NCBI GenBank assembly: GCA_023334545.1
Contig: JAADVB010000126.1
Span: 1-52,275 of the forward strand
Origin: Salisapilia sapeloensis
Lineage: Eukaryota > Oomycota > Peronosporomycetes > Peronosporales > Salisapiliaceae
Length of the DNA: 52,275 bases
Direction: 5' to 3'
Made by a program: the position numbers and the translations under genes. This document shows, in pieces, positions 1 to 11,190 of the stretch. Positions within the stretch are counted from its first letter, which is position 1. Every line of letters starts with the position of its first letter. The notes under the pieces are model-generated. The model worked only from the letters and a program-made list of their open reading frames with translations. It was not told the DNA's origin and searched no databases.

Positions 1-204
1 CTCCCATACACGCCACACCAGGTCGCGGAGCGGGATAGCTGCTCCCACGGCAGTTTCGAAACCCTTCTGACCAGAAATACGAGAGCAGCAGAAACAAAAC
101 CTATACTTTTCTCCATAGAGCTTTTATTTGTAGTTGAGTGTCCATTTATCTTCCAGCTTCACGTCGATTTGTAACTTCGAGCCCAGAGGAAGATATTCGA
201 TAAC

Positions 205-2460
205 ATGAGTTTGTGGCGTCTCACACTCACGCTTTTGTTAATTTCGCTCGCAATTTTGCCATGGCGCCTGGATGCTGGTGAATCTAAAAACTATAAGACA
301 AAGTCTGGTCTCCGACCTTGGGTGGATCCCGACACACCTAAAGATAAGCAAACGTACAGAACGTCACGCGGAGAAAACTGGGAGCTAGTCATGTCGGACG
401 AGTTTAATACTCCAAATCGAAGTTTCAAGCCGGGAGAAGACCACATGTGGACGTCGCTCGAAAAACCGGACGGTGTAAATGGTGCTCTCGAGCTGTATTC
501 TCATAACATGACATCCACTGCATGCGAGCGAGATGAGAATGGCAAAGAAATTTGCTATTTTTATATTAAAACGGTGGACGAAGTGAATACGATCAACATT
601 TACAATGCCTACTTGAACCCTCCCGGCTACGAAGACGTGGATTTCTTCTACCGAGCGGCGATGGTGCAAGGATGGAACAAGTTCTGCTTCCAAGGTGGAA
701 TGATTGAGGTGAAAGCACAACTTCCAGGTGCCATTGATCCGAAATCTGGTAACCCCGACTTGAATAAGGGCCCTAACGGATGGGTCAAAGCAAGTGACTA
801 TTACCCGACTTGGCCTGGTATTTGGATGCTTGGTAACCTCGGCCGAGCGATTTTCACCGCATCAACAAGTCGCATGTGGCCATTTTCGTACGACGAATGC
901 AACGATGAGATATTTGACTCAAAGAATCAGCGTATCAGCGCGTGCGATGATGATCCAGGTTTCGGTTTAAACCCGAATCAAGGCCGAGGAGCTCCTGAGA
1001 TTGACATCTTGGAAGGAGGAGGCACTCACATCTCGAGCTCTTTGCAGGTAGCTCCAGGCATGCCGACGAACTTTAGACTCTTTCCGGCAGATGTAGATGG
1101 TGTGGATGCAGCGAATCCGTACTGTGTCTACTCGTATGATTGTAAGACGCCTGGTGCGAACTACATTGATGTACCGACGAACTACTACATGAAAGAAAGA
1201 GGACACAAGAGCTGGTATCAAGGACTACGATATGCTGCCAATAACTTTTGCGTGAGTGAACCAGATCTGAAGCAAAGTTATGAATCTGTCTCTCAGTCTG
1301 TGGAAAAAGGGATTGATAAAAATTCATGCTCCGTGTCTACTTGTCCTGCATCCTTCGATGTAAATGCAAATCTAGGGCTCATTGATGGTGTTGGTCCAGA
1401 TCACTGGGGTATCAACAAAAACGGTACTTGCTACCCCGTGATGAATTCGTACATGGGAGCTTATTTGTGTGATCCGGACAACACGAACAAACTGTGCGCA
1501 GATCCTCGGGACCCAAACACAAAGCCGAGCAAGACAATGGAACCATTTAATTATCAAATGGATGCCATTTCTTCCAATTGGCCTGTACACGTAGGAGCGT
1601 ATACAGGATATCTAGTCTATCAAATCGAGTGGGTTACTGGCACAAAAGGGTATACAAGATGGATGCTTGCGAATCATGTCCTCTTTGAAATTACGTCAGA
1701 GGCGTTTTCGGACGTTCCACAAGATAAAAAGAAGTCGAATCCGTCGAAGAAGCAGCTGGAGGAACCCATGTACTTGATATTCAACGTAGCACTCTCTAGA
1801 TCATGGGGTGCTGTACCTCCCAATGCTGGTAGCCCATGTCGCGGTGATGGAACTGACGAGAAAACGAATGCTATTTGTGAATCGTTTCCCATGTACATGA
1901 AGGTGGACTATGTACGATTGTACCAAGACACGAGTGAAAACCTCAAGGATGGCTCTTTGATGCAAGTGGAATGCGACCCAAAGACCCATCCGACAAAGGT
2001 TTGGATCGAAAAGCACTTGGACGAGTATGAAGATATAGATAATCGCTGGGAGAAAGTGGATGGCAAGGGATTTTGCAGAGACGATGATGATTGTACGCTC
2101 GGAGGCGAAAACTCTCGTAAGTTACTGGTAACTGGTAGATGCATCAACGGTCGATGCAAGTGCAAGCATACAGAGTCTTGGAGTGGACCACGCTGCACGA
2201 CTGCCTTGGCAGAAACATCCTCTGATCTTTCTGATCGCGTATACGGACCTCCATGGGGACTGACGATTGGGATCGGCCTCATCTCACTATTCCTTACAGC
2301 CATTTCGATCTGGCTATCGTATCGTGCGACTGCAGCATCGATGAACAAACTAGAGAAAGCACAGGAGACGAAGCAAGCAGCTCTACAGGCTGAGAGGAGC
2401 GCAAACAATGTAGAGTCCTCAAGGATCATGCGAGATAACTACCACCAAAACTTCATCTAA
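205..2460 (+). CDS. SKN1: SKN1/KRE6-like beta-glucan synthesis-associated GH16 protein
   Basis: A single-exon gene for 751 residues. It has a clear N-terminal signal peptide (about residues 1-24), a GH16-type fold region and a C-terminal membrane segment (about 684-707) followed by a short charged tail. The GH16 catalytic signature is visible as E265-I-D-I-L-E270, and the PGIWMLGNLGRA stretch is typical of the SKN1/KRE6 family. A cysteine-rich EGF-like segment lies at about 624-664, just before the membrane helix. In fungi these proteins act in the secretory pathway and are needed for beta-1,6-glucan in the wall. Oomycete walls are rich in beta-1,3/1,6-glucan, so a wall-assembly role is likely, though whether the enzyme is a hydrolase or transglycosylase cannot be told here. 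The ATG at 205 is directly followed by the signal peptide, which supports this start. Positions 1-204 are upstream, non-coding sequence with no recognised motif. Confidence 0.9.
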   Translation: MSLWRLTLTLLLISLAILPWRLDAGESKNYKTKSGLRPWVDPDTPKDKQTYRTSRGENWELVMSDEFNTPNRSFKPGEDHMWTSLEKPDGVNGALELYSHNMTSTACERDENGKEICYFYIKTVDEVNTINIYNAYLNPPGYEDVDFFYRAAMVQGWNKFCFQGGMIEVKAQLPGAIDPKSGNPDLNKGPNGWVKASDYYPTWPGIWMLGNLGRAIFTASTSRMWPFSYDECNDEIFDSKNQRISACDDDPGFGLNPNQGRGAPEIDILEGGGTHISSSLQVAPGMPTNFRLFPADVDGVDAANPYCVYSYDCKTPGANYIDVPTNYYMKERGHKSWYQGLRYAANNFCVSEPDLKQSYESVSQSVEKGIDKNSCSVSTCPASFDVNANLGLIDGVGPDHWGINKNGTCYPVMNSYMGAYLCDPDNTNKLCADPRDPNTKPSKTMEPFNYQMDAISSNWPVHVGAYTGYLVYQIEWVTGTKGYTRWMLANHVLFEITSEAFSDVPQDKKKSNPSKKQLEEPMYLIFNVALSRSWGAVPPNAGSPCRGDGTDEKTNAICESFPMYMKVDYVRLYQDTSENLKDGSLMQVECDPKTHPTKVWIEKHLDEYEDIDNRWEKVDGKGFCRDDDDCTLGGENSRKLLVTGRCINGRCKCKHTESWSGPRCTTALAETSSDLSDRVYGPPWGLTIGIGLISLFLTAISIWLSYRATAASMNKLEKAQETKQAALQAERSANNVESSRIMRDNYHQNFI

Positions 2461-2577
2461 CTTGACTTGAATACAAGCAATTCACGGTCTTTTTATATAT
2501 ACACTAATGTTATTTGATCACAAGTCACTACTGGACGACCTTTCGATCTCTAGTCGTACTCGAGCACTTTGTCTTCG

Positions 2578-3752
2578 ATGGAGGTTGTCCAGTCTACACA
2601 GAGCGAATGTGCTACTGACAAGTTAACTCACCTTAGTACACAAGAGCTGGGAGAGCTTCGATCGGTACTTTTTAATATGATTAAAATCTTACAATATAAT
2701 TCGACATATCCTAGTAGATCTTTATGTATTTCGATTCCGACCACGACGGCATCATATCTCCAAAATATGCTTCCAGGATCTTTAAATTGGTAGTCTCTAC
2801 ATGTTCATTTTAGTACATGCGATGCTATGTACAAAAAGCGGGCGAAGACTTATACGTTATTAACTTTGCGCAGCTTGGTCTTGACATGAACTTCGACTCT
2901 TCGACTCAAATACAAGATGTCCATTGGGATGGTATAACATCCACCTCTAATCGGTGTATGTCAACCAACTGAATGCGTTTCCAAGCAGATTTCATTGGAA
3001 TGGTAAATAGCCACGTGCTTGAGACTGGGAAGGATGCAAACCAGCAAAATGAAGAGGACTCGTCCGCCAGTTTAAAAGATGGGACTGAAAGGGTGAACGC
3101 GTCTAGCCTTGCATCATCTTCCACTGGTCCAAGCAAGAAGACTGTATCTTATTATGAAGACGATGACTCAGATGACGAAGGCCCTCCTCCGCCTAGTGAA
3201 GCGGAAATTCTTGCTGCCAAGATGGCAGCATGTGAAGCAGAGTGGAAAGTATTGGACCCACATGATAGAGGACAGTTGACTCTTGAGGAGTTTCAGTCAT
3301 TCTTAACGAGCTGTGGAACTCATCAATCGATCACTGACTTGGAACGATTTTTTGAGCTGTACGGGAACTACTCGTAAGTACGTTCATCTTAACGTTTAGT
3401 GAGCCACAAGTAACCGTCGTTTGATAGCATTGAAGACGAAGACGAAGAGGACGAGCTTACCATATCAAAAAGCCAATGGCTGTCATTTCGATACGAGTAT
3501 GCGCTGCAAGATTGCCGCGAGGATGAAGAAAGAGAAGAACGAGGAGCGTTAGGTAGTTTTCCAGAGTCTCTCGCTTTCGACAATGATCGTCTAAACGATA
3601 ACAACACCGACTTAAACGGAACGATCCAACCACCTGACGCGGAAGTGGCTTCGATTCATAAAGATAGCATAAGCCTCCAGAGTGAGACCACTGTAGAAAT
3701 GACCACCGACACAAACCTTCATGACTTCAGCACCGATGGCGTAGACAATTAG
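2578..3752 (+). CDS. EF-hand protein with acidic linker, five exons
   Basis: Reconstructed exons are 2578-2664, 2718-2789, 2874-2931, 2989-3373 and 3428-3752, giving 308 residues in one frame. Introns are 53, 84, 57 and 54 bp with GT..AG ends. The first intron is supported because splicing creates a typical EF-hand loop (DSDHDGIIS) directly after helix ELRSIFMYF. The third creates a helix ending WDDFIGMV, typical of EF-hand exit helices. A second, degenerate EF-hand loop (DPHDRGQLTLEE) follows an acidic, proline-containing linker. The first loop has Tyr instead of Glu at position 12, so calcium affinity may be weak. The C-terminal third is acidic and low complexity. The family partner is not recognised; a calcium-responsive adaptor is only an inference. 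Exon 1 and intron 2 are the least certain parts. The gene lies 117 bp downstream of the GH16 gene on the same strand. Confidence 0.68.
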
Positions 3753-3931
3753 GAGGCACAAACACGATCAACATGATTCTTGTTGCCAAATTCGCTTCAT
3801 TCATTATATGACAAGCCTGTCGCTAGCAAAGGGGCACGAGCATGTATGCAAACGCTAGTCCAGTTCGATCAACTTGCCTCCTTGCGCCTTCGACTACGCC
3901 CTACAGTCCATTCGAACACACTAAACAAAGT

Positions 3932-6655
3932 TTAAAAGGCCATGTGGAACGAACTTGGTGGCGTGATCTGCGCCACTTTGCAACGATCGGCCTTGGAATA
4001 CCGTTTCTTGATCACCGCGAGCTCCGACGTCGGTGCCAGTGAAAACAAAGTCTGCAGCTCACCCATGCACTCCTTCAAGTCACGCCAGGTCAACTGCGTC
4101 GCATCCGCCAGTTCCCTCGTCATCGGGTACCCTTCGACCGTATACATGGCCATGGACAGGCAGCAAGTGGCGACGACAGACGGCCTGTAACGTAGGAACT
4201 GGTGCTCTTGTAGCGTCAGCTCTAGTAGATACTGCGCCAGCATCGGCGTCTTCTTCTGCATCGGAGGGATCATACGCTCAAAAACATGCAAGAGGTCGAG
4301 CGCGGTCGGAACCGTCAACGAGAACTGGAGCGTCGTCAACAGTTTCTCTTCCATCTGCAGCACTTCACTCGACGTATAGACATTGTCGGCACACATAGCC
4401 AAGTCTTCCACACCAATGTACGAGACATCTTCGCATTTGGATGCGACGTGAAGACACGTTGCGCCGAGTAGCTGGAACTGATTCTTACGCACGAGTTCTT
4501 TATCGAGGAACCTGTCGGTGTAGTTCACAGCCAAGAACGCCGTGCGTAAACACATTTCAAAGACATCGACGACTTCAATGAGCCAATCGACAAGCATCGA
4601 TCGATGCGACGGACGCAACGTCCGCTGTCGATGGAGGTACTTTGTCTCTTTCCAATTCTCTGCTTCTGCCTGTCGCAAGAAAGCATGGTACAACTCAACA
4701 TGCTCGGGGGTAGAGCATCCTTCTCGCATACGATAGACGGCATCGCCCATCTTGATTTTCGGAGACAGTCGCGGCATTTCAGGAGACACATCTTGGAAAT
4801 ACGGATGACGCAGTGCTTGTTCAGCAGAGATACGTTCTTCCGGATTGTACAAAAGCAGTTGCTTCATGAGATCCAGACCTTGCGGAGATATGGTAGGAAA
4901 GAGTCGATGGAAGGGTTTTTGACGCCAATTCGGGAATTTAAAGTCATAATTCGGAAGTGACGTGAAGCCAGGCCAGGACTCCGAGTTAGGTGTCGACAAT
5001 TTGCTGAAGATCTGGAAGAGCTGGTCGATCTCCGAGATACCAGTGAACAATGGACGACCTTGCGCCATCTCGGCAAAGATACAACCAGCGCTCCACACGT
5101 CCACGGCACTTGAGTACCCTCGCACACCCATAAGGATCTCAGGTGGACGGTACCACAGCGTCACCACTTCCATCGTGTACGTCCGACGAGGGATCCCAGT
5201 GGCCCTCACGAGTGCAAAGTCGGACAGTTGGAGCTGCGCATCTTCCAGCGTATCTGGATGTTCCGTCTCAACGAGCAAGTGCTTAGGCTTGAGATTTCGA
5301 TGCAAGACACCTCGGCGATGGCAGTAGGCCATGGCATCTAGCAATTGGTGCAGTAGCCGACGAATGACAGGTTCCGGAAGCACTCGACCACCATTTGGAT
5401 CTCCCGTCGGGTTAATCAGCTCATGCAGCGTCTTGTCGACGTACGGGAAGAAGACGTGGAGCTCATCATTGGCCAAGCTCACGAGTTCTAGACTCGCGAT
5501 GTGGTCGTGTCGCATGCCTTGAAGGACTGCGAGTTCACGCAGCATGTAGTACGGGACACCTTCGCCTTTAGGAAAGACGCGTGCTTTTTTCATGGCTAAA
5601 ATCTTGCCGGAAGATCTTTGTCGGCACTTGAAACACGTTCCCTCGGTGCCTTTGTTCTTGACACCAAGGTTTTGGAAGTTGAGCCAATTGACACTTCCAT
5701 CTTGTTGGAGGTCTGATAGAGCACGACATAAGGACTTTCGATTCGTGAGTTCACGCCAACGCTTAGAAACACAAGCAAGATTTAACAGGTCTTCGGAGGA
5801 AACGAGAAAGGAAAAGATGTGCAGGATCATGTCCACTGGCTGCATATCGAAATGCTCCGAAGTGGGGATGGGAGACGATGTCGGCACGTCATTCGACGAT
5901 GTTGAGGCGATAACTGTTGATTCCAACTCCTCGTCTTCTTGTGCAGCCGGAGATGCGATGACGATTTCACGACGCACGAGTTTGTTGGCGCGATGCTCGA
6001 CGGCACGGTCGGACGGTTCGATGGAGAAGCCACCTTCATCGCCAGCGTTTGGCTCTTGGCTGTTGAGCACATGCTCTCGAGCGTAGACCGTCGAGGCTTC
6101 ATCCGTCGACATGTCTTCGTCAATTGTATCGTCTGTTTGGGTCTTGGAAGCACTTCGTTTTCGTTTGCCATTGCCTAGAGCAGACATTTAGCAACTATTG
6201 TCAAGTGGAAGAGTGTACAAGATGCTGGAAATACCTTTTGGAATACGAGAGACGGATGCTGTGGAAGAGGAAGAAGTGGAGCGAAGAACGAGAGGAGGAG
6301 GAGGTTTCTGCGCCTCTTTCGACATTGGAGCTTCCTCCACATGCATTTGAGCTCGAGTAGGCTTTTGTTCCACTACTCTGGTATCATCCGCCTCGACTCG
6401 AGGACTGGAGCCGACGGAATTATCGAGCGACCAATTGGATTCGGCATTGGAAGCAGTCGACGGAGACCTCGTCGGCCCTGCCCGAGGTGTGTGACCTCCC
6501 ATGGCGACTAGTATCGGGTTATCCCCTTCGTTTTTATTGGCCAGAGCTACCGAAATGGAGGTTGACACACCGGAATCGCTGGAAGAAGGCGATGGTGATG
6601 GTGCTCCAACAGCACGTCGTTTTCGAGCAGGTGTATCCTGTTGCTTTCGATTCAT
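3932..6655 (-). CDS. F-box / CDK-like pseudokinase / cyclin fusion protein
   Basis: Two exons on the minus strand, 6655-6235 and 6174-3932, are joined by a 60-bp intron (6175-6234) that removes an in-frame TAA. The product is 887 residues. Order of parts: a disordered Ser/Pro-rich N-terminus, an F-box (about 249-288), a CDK-type kinase domain (about 306-601) and a cyclin box (about 641-760, with the MLVDWLIEV signature). In the kinase the beta3 Lys (K336), the PSTAIRE-equivalent Glu (E354), the DFG Asp (D459) and the T-loop Thr (T474) are kept. The HRD Asp is Asn (N434), the following Asn is His (H439) and the DFG Gly is Ala (A461). The Tyr matching CDK2 Y15 is Glu (E318). It is therefore probably a pseudokinase tethered to its own cyclin and to an SCF ubiquitin-ligase F-box. 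I recall kinase/cyclin/F-box combinations being noted in oomycete kinomes, but could not check. Confidence 0.88.
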
Positions 6656-7036
6656 ACCAGTAAGAACGTCGTCTGGCTAATCTTAATAACAACGTGACTC
6701 CGAAGCTTATCACGGTCCAGTGTGGATGATTTCAGGACACAATACAAATCGTACGAAAAGGCAGGAACAAGTACTAGCTACAAGTCTCTTTCTCGCCTAC
6801 TAGTCTATCAGAGATTGATATACAAGATTAGACACACGTAGGAGGTAAAAGGGAAGAGGTAGACGTACTCTTTGTTGCTAAAATCGAACGTACTTTCCTC
6901 CTTGTACTGTATCGATGTCGAATGGCTTTTTCTTCCGGTTCGACTCGGAAGGGCTATTCTGTAGAAAGATATCATCCTTTTGACTTGTGCATTGTATGGG
7001 GGAAAAGCCATTTGGTACTCAAGTACTTAGTACGGG
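6656..7036. promoter_or_regulatory. Divergent intergenic region, CDK-cyclin / FKBP
   Basis: These 381 bp separate the start codons of two divergently transcribed genes and probably hold both promoters. A 67-codon minus-strand open frame (7011-6808) lies inside. No splice extension, family similarity or conserved motif supports it as a gene. No clear core-promoter element was identified by eye. Confidence 0.4.
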
Positions 7037-8423
7037 ATGGACGAGTCTGTGCGTCGATGTGAAGTCTGTGGTGGACATGGAAAGGAGCTATTGATTAATC
7101 CGCATAGGATATGCAGACATTGTGCTCGAGAGACGAAACGATTCTTTGATCCAGACACGAATGTCTATACCCGAGATGATGGGTTCATCGACATCTCACC
7201 GAAAGTCGATGGAGGCGTCCTAAAGAAAGTGATCAAGGAAGGGAAGGCTGGAGCGAAGCACATTGAGGAAGGATGTCCTACTCGTGTGCAGTACATTGGT
7301 CGGCTCATGGACGGGTCTATTTTTGACACAACGAGAGACGAGGTCGATGGCAAGCACGTCGGCGGTACGGACGATCCGTTCGAGTTCCATTTGGGACGAG
7401 GAAAAGTGATTGAAGGATGGGACATTGGTGTCGCTACGATGCAGCCTGGAGAAATCTCTCGCTTCATCATATCGCCTCAATACGCCTACGGATCGCAAGG
7501 CTTCGCTCCTAAAGTATGAAGTATCGATCGTATCGAGAAGAGATTAATACTTATGATGCTCTAGGTGGAACCAGATGAGACGCTGGACTTTGAGATTGAG
7601 CTCGAGTCCTTTAAAGTAAGCCATTCCATCTTGTACTTATAATCAGTCTAGTAACGAGTATGTGTAGGATCCACTGCCAAAGTTCCCGACGCAAGAGGAG
7701 ATCGCTATGAGCCGTAAGCAACAAGCAGAGGAAGACCGGAGGATGCTAGAGGAGAATCCACCTCCAACCGTCGATGAACGCATCACAAATGCAACGAAGG
7801 AGAAAGAAAGAGGAAACACACATGTCGCGCAAAAAGAATATGAAGAAGCCCAAAAGTGCTACGACTCGGGCTTTGTCAACATCTTCTACTCGAAGGAAGA
7901 GTGGGAGAACCTCTTATCTGATGAAGAGCGTAGTCGAGTGAATCAGATCAAACTCGTCTTGTACTTGAATCGAGCATTATGTAAGCTAAAGCTTGGTAAG
8001 ATCGATGAAGCCGAGTGGGATGCCGACCAAGCCGTCACTTTGGACAAGGACAATAGCAAAGGACAGTTCCGAAAGGGTCTCGTCTTTCTAGAGAAACTCA
8101 AGCGAGAGCTAGGTAAGGAAGAGCGAAAGGAGTTTTGGATTCTAGACAAGGGCTTCCAGTACGCCCAGACGGCAGAAGCTTGTTTCACCAAGACAGGGGA
8201 ACTCACCTCCGCTTCCGATGCAAAGCTTCTGCGTGCTCAGCAAGATCTGAAGCGTCAACTAGCTCTTCTCCAAAAGTGTAAGAACAAGTACAAGCAACAG
8301 GAGAAGGAATTGTACAAGGAAAAGATCTTTGATCGGATGGAAAGAGCGAATCGAATGAAGCAAAAGAAGGAGCAACAGCATGCGCAAGAGCATGAATTCG
8401 ACGATATGCCGCCACTTGAATGA
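7037..8423 (+). CDS. FKBP-type peptidyl-prolyl isomerase with TPR domain
   Basis: Exons are 7037-7513, 7565-7615 and 7668-8423, with 51- and 52-bp introns, giving 427 residues. The FKBP fold (about residues 65-176) keeps the active-site residues seen in FKBP12: the Tyr of VQYIG, FD of SIFD, Phe of FEFHLG, the VI..GWD motif and the Tyr of YAYGS. It should therefore be catalytically active. The C-terminal half is a TPR region (about 205-380) with the KEKERGN and NRALCKLKLG helices typical of Hsp90-binding immunophilins (FKBP51/52, plant ROF1), then a basic tail. Unusually there is one FKBP domain only, preceded by a CxxC (C8, C11) and a second CxxC (C26, C29) that look like a small zinc ribbon. 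The likely role is an Hsp90 co-chaperone in the cytosol. Its stop codon lies 31 bp from that of the convergent Tudor-SN gene. Confidence 0.9.
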
Positions 8424-8454
8424 GGTGAATACAAGCCAAATTACTCGTTTGTTC

Positions 8455-11190
8455 TTAAAGGTCTTCGTCCGACTCGATATCTCCTAACTCCCACATGCAC
8501 TTGCGTTTCTTCTTGGCACTCTCTTGTGCTGCTAAGAGGGCATCCACGACGCCTTGTTGATGGCTCGGCACCTTCTTCACCGACTTGCGGTCTACTCGCA
8601 AGAGACCCTCTTCCACGAGACTCTCTGCAATGCTCTTGCCTTGGAGGTACAACGTCACTCTCCATCGTCCTTGGTCGTCCACGCCATGCTTGGTTACGGA
8701 CAGATCCTTTCCCCATGCCATGTCACCTAGGAGCTTGGCTGCTTCCGTGCCAAACTCTTCATTCGGAGGTAGGTCTTTGATGAAGGCGAGGACGCAACCC
8801 TGAGCTTGGGGAGGGAACTGCACGAGGTCTGCGTCCAATGGACGGAGCTCGTGTGGAGAGATGAGCGCCGTGTTTCCATAGTCCAGGAACCGGACTTGGG
8901 CACTGCCGTCCGACTGCACGCGTTCGACCTTTCCTCGGTTCCACATAGGTCCACTGCCATCGTCAAAGAGGGCGGCGACAACACTGTTGCGACGGACTTC
9001 GATCGTCTTTCCACTCGTACCATGCGTGGCCGTAAAGTCTTTCATCTTCTTCTCCACGAGAGCACACGTACCGTCACTGACGTTCTGGACGTACACGACA
9101 TTGGCTTGGACGATCTCAGACAAGTGTGCTTTCGCCACCTTTTCATCCTTCTTTAGATTAGACGACGCACCGACTTCCTTTGCCTGTCGCTCTAGCTCTT
9201 CCTTCTCCGGATCATAGTTCTTCCAAACGTTCTTGCGCTTCGACTTGGCGCTCTCTTCACTCTGCTGCAACGCACTCGATTGCTTCGTACGTTCGATCGA
9301 GAACGAGTCGACCCACGCAAGACCTTCCGACAGCAACTTGCTACCAAAGTCGTTCTTGTCGACGTAGAGCGGACCAAAAGCGTTTCCACCTCGATCCATG
9401 TCCTCGAATTCAACCACAACGTCTCGCTGCATGATGCTACGGCGCGTAAATAGCTTGGCTTCTTCCCCGAACGGTTCTGCCGCCTGGTTCACAACACCTT
9501 GAGCGCCGAACTTGGTCGGTTGCGGTGCCTTGACACCTGCTAGTACAAAGTTCAGAGAGCAGTTCTCACTCGGTACGAACAGTTTAACGCGAGCAGCAGA
9601 GTAGACGTGCTCGACCACGGCCTTTGCCTGCTTTTCACGACGTAAGAAGGGGAGATATTGCTTCGCTTTCGTCGCATCGGCGCACAAGTCCGTGTACCGA
9701 TGCTCTGGCGCTTGCTTTCCAGAGTGCATACCCTTCTTCTTGCTCTTGGCTTTCGTCTCAGCACTCAGCAAGTCATCAATATACCTCGACTTTGGTTCCT
9801 CTGGCTTGTGACGCAGGACTTCAGCCATGCCGAGACCAACCATCTCGATACCTAAGTTACGTTCCCTGTTCTCTTTTTTCGTCGGCTGCATCAAGAGACT
9901 TGCAAACGTCATCGGCTGACTGTTCGGTGCGTTGGCAGGTGGCGGACGCTCGTAGTCCACTTCGATCTTCACCGTTTGACCGATCGCTCGCTGACGAAGT
10001 GTCTCTTTCGAGTCCACAGCGTACGGCGCATGGCTTTCATGACGACGGACGTTGCCTAGTCGAGGAGCTCGGATGGACGAAAGGTACAACCGCTTCTCTT
10101 CGTTCGTCGCAGGAACGTACACTACGACGCAGTCGCCACTCACGACCTCAACAACAGAGCCCTTGAGCTCCGAATCGGACGACAAGACAGGTGCTTGGTA
10201 GTCACGCCAGACACGCAGCTTTTGGTTTTTAGCTTCCGTCTCCGCCGCGCGCATGTTACGTCGGAGTTCAGGACTTGTGGCATGACTGTTCCAGTCCACC
10301 ATGCGTGCCAGTCCGTTCTTCAAGAGCTCGATGCCAATGTCATGTCCACTTGGGTGGAGGACGCTGCCAAAGATGTTGTTAAACTTGTCGACTCCGTCCA
10401 ATTGGACCTTCACGTCACGGTGCAAGAGCCTCGTCTCGGTAAAGTGCTTGGCTTCTCGAGCGAATGGAGCTGGCCCTTGCGATTCTTCTCCAGCAGGTGG
10501 GTTTAGACGAGGACATTGAACACCAGCGATAGACAGATTGATGAGCTGCATGGACGGACGTAGGATGACACGTAGCGTCGCTCCGTTCGCAACGCCTTCG
10601 ACGAGAGCAGACACTTGCTTGCCCTTGTGCTCGTTCACAAGCGCACTGGCACTTGGCACACCCCACTGGACACTCGTGTGAGCGTTTTTCGGAGCAGGAT
10701 CGGCATACTGGCCACGACTGCTCTCCTTGGCGTCGCTTTCCTTGGCGAGCAGCTCCTCGATGTTCGGTGCAGACGGATCACGCGATGCCTCTGGGTCCTT
10801 CACCTTGACAAACCCAGAACCGGCGACTGCTGCATTAACATTCTCCTCCTTGTCATCCTGGAGGAGCCAGACGCTGCCAAAGTCGCGGTTGATGGCAGCG
10901 ACCTTGTAGTCCACTTGGAAGCGGACGGCTTTGCCAATGCACAGCTTGCGTAGGAATTCACGAGCAGCCCAGGCAAATGGCTATCATACATGTGAGTCAA
11001 TATGCAATTGTATCAAGGACTCAGGAGACGTTACCTCGTTGGTTTGTTCCGGTGAACGAGCAAGGCGAGGTGCTTGGAGTGACGAAAGCGTAAGCACGAG
11101 CTCTGGAGGAGGACCATTGGCAGCACTGCCCATGAGTACGACAGTGTCTCCAGAAAGAACAGCTTTTACAGTAGCACGTCCAGCAGCCAT
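8455..11190 (-). CDS. SND1: Tudor-SN (SND1/p100) staphylococcal nuclease-like protein
   Basis: Two minus-strand exons, 11190-11035 and 10980-8455, are separated by a 54-bp intron, giving 893 residues (animal SND1 is about 910). It contains repeated SN/OB-fold modules with the pattern GDTVVL..., LSSLQAPRL, F..REFL and WVDSFS. A Tudor insertion sits in the last module (VAALFDDGSGPMWNRGKV... VRFLDYGN). Splicing joins RSPEQTNE to PFAWAAREFLR, which is exactly the family arrangement, so the first exon is well supported. The start was placed at the ATG at 11190 (MAAGRATVKAVLSGD), because the open frame further upstream has only a GTG. Family members bind and cleave RNA and act in RNA silencing, splicing and stress granules. 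The exact role in this organism is unknown. Confidence 0.93.

Noticed and set aside
1908-2429. 173-codon minus-strand frame opposite the GH16 gene
   Set aside because: It lies wholly inside a well-supported coding region; low-complexity composition with no domain, so it is a shadow.
6188-6655. Separate small gene upstream of the CDK-cyclin gene
   Set aside because: An in-frame 60-bp intron joins it to the main frame, so it is exon 1 of that gene.
6808-7011. 67-codon minus-strand frame in the promoter between two genes
   Set aside because: No similarity, and attempted splice extensions hit stops; too weak to call.
9624-10166. 180-codon plus-strand frame inside Tudor-SN
   Set aside because: Antisense to strongly conserved SN-domain sequence; composition (Ser/Arg/Cys-rich) is typical of a shadow frame.
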